Assembly (NCBI GenBank): GCA_006386115.1 | Contig: VFIW01000004.1 | Coordinates: forward strand, 496,001 to 560,000 | Direction of reading: 5' to 3' | Length of the DNA stretch: 64,000 bases | From: Globisporangium splendens | Taxonomy: Eukaryota > Oomycota > Peronosporomycetes > Pythiales > Pythiaceae | In this document: one piece after another, positions 56,266 through 64,000 of the stretch | Position numbering within the stretch: the stretch's first letter is position 1 | How the letters are laid out: every line of letters starts with the position of its first letter | Notes under the pieces: generated by a model | Database searches by the model: none | Told to the model about the DNA's origin: nothing | The model's input: the letters and a program-made list of their open reading frames with translations, nothing else | Program-made: the position numbers and the translations under genes

Positions 56266-58181
56266 ATGACCACTCGCTCGCGTTCCGCCGATGAAGACGT
56301 GGAGATGGCGTCCTCCCCGCGCAAGCTCAAGCAGCGCAAGGTATGGGACGTCACGCCGTCCGAGTTCTCGCAGCTGTGCGCCAACCCGATCCGCAAGATC
56401 GTCGACAACATCAAGAAGCCCGAGAACACCGACAAGGCGCTCATTCCGCTCTCGCTTGGTAAGAAATGGTGCACAATGGCTTTGAGTAGGGATATGCGAC
56501 TGACCTGGATGACTGCTATACTGTGTTATTTTTTGTGTATGAAGGTGACCCGACGGTGTTTGGCAACTTTAAATGCCCAGACGTGTTGGTGGAGACGATC
56601 GTCCGCAATGTTCGGTGCGTGTTCTGCTGCATGAGCTCTACAATCGCACTCATTATGCGGCAGAGACGCTGATGAGGAAGGATCAATATGTTGTGTTGAC
56701 TATACAGTTCCATGAAGCACAATGGTTACATCCACTCGGCGGGAACGGAAGAAGCGCGTGACGCCATTGCCAAGAAGTATGGGAGTCCGAGCGCGCCACT
56801 GACCAAGGATGTACGTTGCGTTTGACACATATTCATGTGAATTTGGTCTGAATGTATGACCTGTGTGACTTGTTTTGAATCCAGGATGTCATTATTGCGA
56901 GTGGAGGCTCTGGCGCGCTCGACATTGCGCTGACTGGTCTGCTGAACCCGGGCGACAACATCCTGCTACCAAAGCCAGGATTCCCACTGTACCAAGTGAT
57001 CTGTGAAACCCACAAGATTGAGTGCAGATTCTACGACCTTCTTGTGCGTACTTCATCTATGTGTGCTTATCCACTGTCATGCTGGCCAAAGGAACTGACT
57101 TAGGATTTGCTATCGCTGCTATTTTGACAGCCTGGGAAGAACTGGGAAGCGGACTTGGAAATGATGCAATCCCTGGTCGATGAAAACACCAAGGCCATCT
57201 TGGTCAACAATCCGTCGAACCCATGTGGGAGTGTGTACTCGAAGGACCACTTGGAAAAGATTCTCGCTCTTGCCGAGTACAACAAGCTTCCAGTCATCTC
57301 GGTAAGTGCTGACACATCTCATTTAAGACTGGCTAGGGTATCCCCACATACTCAACATATCCCTGCTCACGTGTTTGGTCAACTATGCAGGATGAAATCT
57401 ACGGAGACATGGTCTTCGGTGCAAACATGTTTTACCCACTGGCTGCGTTGACCAAGACCGTTCCAGTCATCGCGTGCGGTGGTCTTGCCAAGCACTACTT
57501 GATCCCAGGCTGGCGAGTAGGTTGGATCATGGTCAACGATCGCAACGACGTGTTGAAAGATGTGCGAGCGGCATATTTCAAGCTGTCGCAGTTGATTCTC
57601 GGCGCCAACTCGTTGGTTCTGGTAAGGAGAGACTCGGATCTATCGAGAGTCCATGTTCTCCATAGCTGACACTGTTTCTCATGTTTTTTTCCATGCAACA
57701 GAGCGCCATTCCAGATTTGCTGACTCCAGCTCCTGGAAGCGCAGAAGCCGAGTCCCTCGCTGCGTTCAAGACGCACTACTTTGGCACGTTGGAAGAAAAC
57801 TCCAAGTTCACGACGGATGCCTTGAGCAAGATCCCTGGTCTCAAAGTCGTGGTGCCGCAAGGCGCCATGTACGTGATGGTTGGTGTGGACACGAGCGTCT
57901 TGACGGGCATCAAGGACGACTTTGACTTCACCCAGAAGCTCCTCGATGAAGAATCGGTGTTTGTCTTGCCTGGCCAGGTACGATCTATTTCCCCTCTTGT
58001 TTTCTTGTTAGCATTTGGTATTGACTTGGCTGACGTGATCCTGCACTATGTGCATGGTGCCTCCTGTTAGTGCTTTGGCATGACCAACTACTTCCGCATT
58101 GTATTTTCGGCTCCGCACGACGTGTTGAGCGACGCATACGCTCGTATTGCCAGCTTCTGCAAACGCCACCAAAGCAGCTAA
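56266..58181 (+). CDS. Tyrosine aminotransferase-like PLP enzyme
   Basis: Eight exons (56266-56458, 56545-56614, 56708-56810, 56885-57043, 57131-57301, 57391-57621, 57702-57977, 58071-58181) give 437 residues, normal for class I/II aminotransferases. Signatures are SGGSGALD, NPGDNILLPKPGFPLY, LVNNPSNPCGS, DEIYGDM (Asp233 and Tyr236, cofactor contacts), GGLAKHYLIPGWRVGW with the PLP Lys266, and NYFRIVFSAP with the substrate-carboxylate Arg. The overall pattern is closest to tyrosine aminotransferase, which transfers the amino group of tyrosine to 2-oxoglutarate. Substrate choice is inferred. An earlier AG at the third exon was chosen because it restores the HNGYIHSAG motif in frame. Confidence 0.9.
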
Positions 58182-59012
58182 GCGAAACGGGAGAGAGCGA
58201 GCGAGCAGAGAGAGAGAGAAATGTGCAAGAAATAAAGAAGGATGCATACGCTCTGCTCCATGTATACGCAAGGCGGCAGCCGCAGTGTAACACAACTTGT
58301 CATATATCACACATTCGCATACAACGCAGAAATCTCGGTCCTTTCTCACATGAGTCAGGGGGCAGCACAAAATGGCTAAGCGCCGCAGCATCGTCGGATA
58401 GTTCCGAGTGTGCGCAGTGAACGAGCCGTACTCACCAATAGAACACTCGGCGCCATGAAAAAATGACGCGTTGCACCCAAAGGCTAGCTTCACATGCTGA
58501 CTTCCAGCAAGAAATGGCGAATAAATGGGCAAATGGGTGCTTGTTGATGTGGAATGTCCCACTTCAGTGGCTGGATATTTTCGCGCCGCAACACAGGTTC
58601 TCACAACCGAAAATATCCGAGCTCCGATACTCTCTATTTGCATACTGGTGAGTTTGAAAGCTGAGCTCCAATGGGTGTGCAGTATTAATTTCCAGCATCA
58701 TCTCCTCTCTTTATTTGCATAGAATGGATAACAGCACGTTGTGGGAGCACATGCTTTCGTGCAGTTTTGTGCAAACGGGCTAGGTAAAAGAGCACAATGA
58801 TTCGCTTTTCCACCAATAGTTGCTCATAGCACAAAAATTCAGCGCAAGTGTAACCCCTCAACTCAGCAGGGGCTTCTATTTGGATATAGGTGTCTTTCCC
58901 CTCAATAGGAAACTCTTCCAAGGTTGCGGCGTGCTGCCCCATACAAAAATTGCTGTCGTACGCAGTGGCGGCTTCGAGAAAAGCCAAAGCAGGAAAGAAG
59001 CCAAAGCAAACG
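58182..59012. promoter_or_regulatory. Spacer with 11-base inverted repeat and E2F-like site
   Basis: No gene is seen. GGATATTTTCG (58573-58583) and CGAAAATATCC (58608-58618) form a perfect inverted repeat with a 24-base loop. Its left arm overlaps TTTTCGCGCC, an E2F-type sequence (58578-58587). CTTTTCCACCAAT occurs near 58804 and recurs near 61365 before OLA1. A GA-rich tract lies just after the aminotransferase stop. Confidence 0.4.
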
Positions 59013-61111
59013 ATGGTGTCGCTGTCCCCGCGCTGGTCGATGGCGGCGGTGCTGATGCTGTTCGCGCTCGCGAGCGCACTGCTGGTGCTCAGCATCGAGG
59101 CTGCGGCCGCCGAGGGCGTCATCCGCGTGCGTGGCAACAAAATGTACAACTCCAAGACGGGCGAGCGCTTTTTCATCAAGGGCGTACGTTATTTTTTGCT
59201 GCTATTGTGTTTTCCATTGTGTGAAGCCGCGCACACCAACGTAAGGACGCTAACGGAGGATGTGCTGTGCTGTGTTGCGTGTGTGTGATGGTGTGTGTTT
59301 GGAATTGTACGCAGATGACCTACGAATACGCTGTGAGTGATACCTACTACAACCAGTACTCCAAAGCTATTATCGCCAAGAACCTGAAAGGCTTGAACTT
59401 CAACACGCTGCGTGTGTACAACATCAACCCGGACGAGTCGTACAAGGACTTTATGACCGACATGGCGGCGCTGGGCGTGTACGTGCTCGTGTCAGCGTCA
59501 CCGGATAACGATGAGTACTTTGGCAAGTACCGTTATTCGACGATCACGAAGGCACTTGGACCGGACGGCAAAGTCACGACGTCATCGAACGGCGTGAAGA
59601 CCGTGGACCAGACGGAGACCTGTTACCCTGCGCTTTTGCTGGAATACGGCAAGAAGATTGCCAAGAACTTTGCTGCGTACGACAACACGCTCGGCATTAT
59701 CGTGGCAAACGAAATCATGCAGATCGATCTGACTGCCGCCGCGTGTGTGAAGCAATACGTTGCCGATTTGAAGAACTGGATGCGCGTGAACGGCAAGAAG
59801 ATGCGCATCATCCCACTGGCATACGCTGCGGCTGATAGTAGTTATGCGGGCAAGATTGACAACGCCGATGATTACCACGTGCTCAAGATCCAAGGGCTGC
59901 TCTGTGGCGACAAGATGAAGGACGGTTCGATGCAGAAAAGTATCGATATCTACTTGATCAACGAGTATCGTTGGTGCCCGAAATCGACATTCGCGCAAGC
60001 CTACCAGCGTCTGATCAACTTTGCGCAGGGTGCGCCTATCGCGCTCGCGTTTGGTGAATATGGTTGTAAGGAAGACTCAGCTGTGGCAAGAGACTGGGGC
60101 ATGGTTCCGTACTACTACGGCAAACCCGCTGACACGAACAAGTTTTCTGAAGTTTACTCCGGCGGTCTGGCGTACTCGTACGGTCAAGCCAAGCTCGCTC
60201 CAGACGCCAAGTTCCCCATGTTTAGTGGTACGGCACTCATGTGCTGCCTTGCTACTTACTATCTATGCGTTGCATTTCGCATCGGGATAAATGCTCACAT
60301 GTCTTTGTGCTTTGGCAGGTGGTTCCACGGATCCATTGAAGCAACCAAGTACCGATCCTTCGACTGATTACACCAACTTGAAGGCACAGTTTGACAAGTA
60401 CGACCCATACTCGGATCCGGCTGGATGGTCGACGAGCGACAAGTGTACGTGGGCTCCAACTCTTGCGACCACCACTCAGGCGAGTAACACTCGAGCGACG
60501 GAGCATGGCTGGATTATCGACAGTTGCACGTCTGATTTTTTGAAAGTGGTGGACACCGATACTTGGGTCGCCAAGAGTCGTGAAGGCATTGTGTGTGACA
60601 ACAATGGTGGAAAGTGTGACGTGAGTGTGAACTCGGTGGTTGGTACAACAGAAGAAGATCTGTGTGGTACCTATGAAGTCGCGAGTGGCGGTGATGCGTG
60701 TGAGACGTCTTCGGATTGCGGCGTGAATGGCCAGTGTTTGACCGTCAACGGCGAAAAGGCGTGCAGTTGCCTCACGTGCTACACCGGCTCGGATTGCAGT
60801 GTGAAGGATATCAGCACGTGTAGCACGCTCTCAAACAGCAAAGATGCGCCAAAGATCATTTTCGCGGGTGTGGGTGTGTTCTTGGTGATCATGCTCGTGG
60901 TGTTCGTTGCTCTTGCCGTTGTCGCGCAGAAAAAGAAGAGCGGTACGTACTTGTTTTGTGTTTTTCTTCTCTCGGTTATTTAAAGGCGACAGGTCATCTC
61001 ACGCTTTGAGTATGATGCTTTGTGATTGCAGCAATGGACAAGCTGGGCAACCAAGTGAAGCTTCGCAATCCTGGGGCCGCGCCGGCTCAGACGCAGGGTG
61101 CAGCACTTTAG
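59013..61111 (+). CDS. GH72-like beta-1,3-glucanosyltransferase with membrane anchor
   Basis: Four exons (59013-59183, 59315-60227, 60319-60942, 61032-61111) give 595 residues. GH72 enzymes cut and rejoin beta-1,3-glucan chains in the cell wall. A signal peptide covers about residues 1-33. The family N-terminus RGNKMYNSKTGERFFIKG follows, then the two catalytic Glu in IVANEIMQ (about Glu190) and AFGEYGC (about Glu305). A Cys-rich EGF-like stretch (CGVNGQC...CSCLTCYTGSDC) follows. A transmembrane helix (IIFAGVGVFLVIMLVVFVALAVVA) and a short cytosolic tail end the protein, where fungal relatives carry a GPI signal. The first intron is supported by the joined FIKG-MTYEYA reading frame. Confidence 0.87.
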
Positions 61112-61525
61112 TCGGGCATCTCTCTTTGACCGTCCTGGCGCCCCCGTTTATTGGAAACTTGCAGATACATATTGAAAAAAGAAACACAAAGAAAAAGCAA
61201 TGCCTGTTGGACTGCTGGAAGTGCAATCAATCGATCAGTTGATTTCATGTGAAGTTCCCCAAATAGCAAGAAGTTCCACAAAATGCGTCAAATTGATATT
61301 TGGAATACAATGCCCTCATTTATAAAATCAAAGAGTTGTATCTGCTCATTGAGCATTGCTCTTTTCCACCAATGAGGGCGTTTATTTATAAAACAGTTGA
61401 TGCGGTTTCTGTCCACAAGTGTTTTATACTCTCCCTCCTCTGATGAGTTTCCCATGATCCTTACGCGCTGTTGCGACGCCAGCCATCTATCTGTTGCCGA
61501 ATATCCTTGAGCAAGTGAAAGCAAG
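61112..61525 (+). promoter_or_regulatory. GH72-OLA1 spacer
   Basis: No gene is seen. It holds TCTTTTCCACCAATGAG (about 61365), a CCAAT box sharing a 13-base core with the one near 58804. The rest is AT-rich. Confidence 0.4.
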
Positions 61526-63167
61526 ATGCCGCCAAAGAAGAAAGTCGAAGAAGTACGTGCCCTTTTCCTTCCTTAATGTGCTGCGTTCATCGCCAGCATG
61601 CACGTCATCGTGTAGCTGGTACCGTGAGGATTCTCGTGATGTGATTTTCATATCCGAAAACCATCGGGAAGCACGTTTCCGCGCACATGCAAGATGATGG
61701 ATCTTTTTGTATCATTTCCCCTAACGTGTTTGGTGTGTGCATTGCTATCATATCTGCAGGTCCCACGCGTTTACCTTGGTCGTCCGACGAACAACGTGAA
61801 GATCGGTATTGTCGGAGTCCCGAACGTCGGCAAGAGTACGTTCTTCAACTGTCTGTCCAAGCTCAACATCCCTGCGGAAAACTTCCCATTCTGCACGATT
61901 GAACCGAATGAAGCCGTCGTGCCGTTGCCTGACCAGCGTTTCAACTGGTTGGTTGAGAAGTACCAACCTGCCAGCGTGTACGTCTCAACCTTATGCCTAT
62001 GATCGGAGAGTTTGCTGTTTATGAATTTGGATCTGACCAAAATATGCGTTCTTCCCTGCTATGATCCTATAATAGTGTGCCTCCAGTGATCGCCATTACC
62101 GATATCGCTGGTCTGGTCAAGGGTGCCGCTGAAGGTGCTGGTCTTGGTAACGCCTTCTTGTCGCACATCCAAGCCGTCGATGCGATTTACCACATGGTTC
62201 GTGGCTTCGACTCGGCCGAAGTGACCCACGTCGAAGGCAACGTCGACCCCGTGCGTGATATCGAGATCATCCAGGAGGAACTCCGCTTGAAGGATATCGA
62301 GCGTGTTACCAAGCTTATTGACGGTATGCGCAAGAACGTCGAGCGTGGTCTTGGTGGCAAGGAGAAGAAGATGGAGTACGAAGCGCTTGTGCATGTGAAG
62401 GAATGGCTGGAATCGGGCAAGGATGTGTCGTTCGGTCAATGGAGTGCGTTCGAGGTGGATGTGCTGAACCCATTGCAGTTGTTGACTGCCAAGCCTGTCG
62501 TTTACTTGATTAACGTCAGCAAGAAGGACTACCTCCGCAAGAGCAACAAGTACTTGCCAAAGATCGCTGAGTTCGTGAAGGCTCGTGGCGGCAACGAACC
62601 AGTGATCCCTCTCAGTTGCGAGTTCGAGTTGGAGATGCTGGACCTGGAAGCTGGCGGTCAGTTGGAAGCGTACCAAAAGGAGAACCCAACGCACAAGTCG
62701 ACGTTGACTCGCGTGCTGAAGATGGGCTACCAAGCGCTCGGCTTGATCCACTTCTTCACGTGTGGTAAGGATGAAGTTCGTGGTTGGACCATTCGCAAGG
62801 GCAGATTAGCACCCCAGGCTGCTGGTGTCATCCACTCCGACTTCGAAAAGGGTTTCATCAAGGCCGAAGTGCAGGCGTTCGCGGATCTCAAAGAATGTAA
62901 GTTGCTGAACGGACGCCTGTCGACTTTGACACTGAATTCTCTCTTATTAACGCGTGGGGCTTGTTTTCTATTTAAAAACAGTGGGATCCGAAGAAGCTGT
63001 CAAGAAGGCTGGTAAATTGAAGCTCCAGGGAAAGAACTACGAGGTATGTTTCTTTGTATCTGGCTCTCGTATGCGATGATGTAAAACATGGCTCTAATGG
63101 CGACACGCTTGCTTTTCTGATTTAGGTCGAAGATGGTGACATCATTTTCTTCAAATTCAACACCTAA
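61526..63167 (+). CDS. OLA1: Obg-like ATPase (YchF/OLA1), complete tandem copy
   Basis: Five exons (61526-61552, 61760-61977, 62076-62896, 62982-63043, 63126-63167) give 389 residues, full length. YchF/OLA1 proteins are ribosome-linked P-loop ATPases. Visible motifs are GVPNVGKST (P-loop), [12 protein letters not shown] (G3 region) and the C-terminal TGS-domain end, [13 protein letters not shown]. The N-terminus MPPKKK is a very short first exon. The G4 motif is odd: where YchF proteins have NxxE (which favours ATP over GTP), this copy reads NVSK (Asn228 to Lys231). A second copy starts 465 bases downstream. Confidence 0.94.
61790..61948 (+). repeat. Near-identical 159-base tract, OLA1 copy 1
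   Basis: This stretch of exon 2 matches 63765-63923 with one difference in 159 bases (A versus G in the codon after AACTTC). The coding sequence on both sides and the intron differ clearly between the copies. Confidence 0.9.
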
Positions 63168-63631
63168 GTTGCAACGGTGTAGTATTGTAGTCCTGAAGTT
63201 GTGGGAAAGTATCTTCAACACGAGACTGACGACAACCGATAGGATTCGCTTTTCGGCTGACTAGGAAACCTAATCTTGTCAATGAACCGAAAGGGATGCG
63301 AGTTCCGACGAAGCTTCGAAAGAAATATCATGTTAAACGCTGATGCTTTTCCATCTCCGCCTTCGCGCTACGCAAGGTGGTGTTCCTGTATTTGAGCACC
63401 TTCCTCCATTCACAACTCGCAGTGACCAATAAAAGGTGCAAGACGATGAGCGACATTCGAGAAAAAGCGACCTCCAAAGCCCAAGTATCTGATTTCGGGT
63501 CCTCTTTCCGCTGATGGCGCACACTCCAGCCATTATTGGGTACAAAGACACGCAGTGCTGTCACTCCCGCAGTGTGTCGTATCAAAAAGTGTAGTCAGTC
63601 TCTGCTCGCACATCCCACGAAGCAACCAGCC
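63168..63631. other. Spacer between OLA1 copies
   Basis: A 464-base spacer without a supported gene. It carries no visible similarity to the promoter of the first copy beyond general composition. Confidence 0.5.
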
Positions 63632-64000
63632 ATGCCACCAAAGAAGAAAGAAGAAGTACGTATGCGCCAGCGCCGGACGAACTGTGAGGTGACAGATTTG
63701 ACTGACACCCTCGTGATGTGCGACTGAGCAGACCCCAAAGCGCGTCTACCTCGGCCGACCAGGCAACAACGTGAAGATCGGTATTGTCGGAGTCCCGAAC
63801 GTCGGCAAGAGTACGTTCTTCAACTGTCTGTCCAAGCTCAACATCCCTGCGGAAAACTTCCCGTTCTGCACGATTGAACCGAATGAAGCCGTCGTGCCGT
63901 TGCCTGACCAGCGTTTCAACTGGCTCGTCAAGCAGTACAACGCCATCAGTGTGTACGTTGTTTCCCCGTAACTTTTGTGTTGTATGCGCTGCAGATGAGA
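63632..64000 (+). CDS. OLA1: Obg-like ATPase (YchF/OLA1), second tandem copy, 5' part
   Basis: The window holds exon 1 (63632-63655, MPPKKKEE) and exon 2 (63732-63952), followed by the start of the next intron; the rest lies beyond the edge. Intron positions and phases equal those of the first copy. The P-loop GVPNVGKST is intact. The exon 2 ends differ from copy 1 ([11 protein letters not shown] versus [18 protein letters not shown] versus EKYQPASV), while the middle is almost identical in DNA. Whether its G4 motif is canonical cannot be seen here. Confidence 0.9.
63765..63923 (+). repeat. Near-identical 159-base tract, OLA1 copy 2
   Basis: Partner of 61790-61948, with one mismatch. The sharp loss of identity at both ends fits recent gene conversion. 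Confidence 0.9.

Overview
The window reads as nuclear DNA of an oomycete (Stramenopiles). The evidence is: compact protein genes with short GT-AG introns (mostly about 70-150 bases, donors GTAAG/GTACG, CTAAC-like branch sites); a start-site motif TCATTCCACATTCTC of the oomycete initiator type upstream of the aminotransferase gene; and oomycete-typical families (WRKY19-like C-x4-C...C-x2-HGG repeats, a FYVE-like/GAF protein, a GH72-like wall enzyme with a membrane tail). The species cannot be named from sequence alone. I saw no tRNA, rRNA, transposon, CRISPR array or viral gene.

Layout, left to right. 1-12 kb: the 5' part of an unrecognised minus-strand gene, diverging from CTR9 (Paf1 complex); then RNR2 (ribonucleotide reductase small subunit) with E2F-like sites upstream; then two divergent PX-domain paralogues. 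12-25.7 kb: a RING-H2 protein with a Ser-rich N-terminus, a 1267-residue protein with a membrane C-terminus, a Lys/acid-rich nuclear-type protein on the minus strand, and a TRM10-type tRNA methyltransferase with an N-terminal membrane segment. 25.7-46.8 kb: one ten-exon minus-strand gene for a predicted 6767-residue HERC-like HECT ubiquitin ligase. 46.8-56 kb: a degenerate hemerythrin-like helical protein, a small CxxC zinc protein diverging from a WRKY19-like protein, a JmjC/cupin protein, and a FYVE-like/GAF protein. 56-64 kb: a tyrosine-aminotransferase-like enzyme, a GH72-like glucanosyltransferase, and two tandem copies of the YchF/OLA1 ATPase, the second cut by the window end.

These are mostly unrelated housekeeping and signalling genes, so no pathway cluster is evident. 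Exon structures were built by hand from splice sites and checked by reading frame. All multi-exon genes below close in frame, and the HECT gene sums to exactly 20304 coding bases. The most unusual items are the giant ligase with two near-duplicate RCC1 propellers, a paired ACCGGT element in three promoters, the OLA1 tandem pair with a 159-base near-identical tract and an altered G4 motif, and the PX paralogues with a shared CxxC/CxxC insertion.
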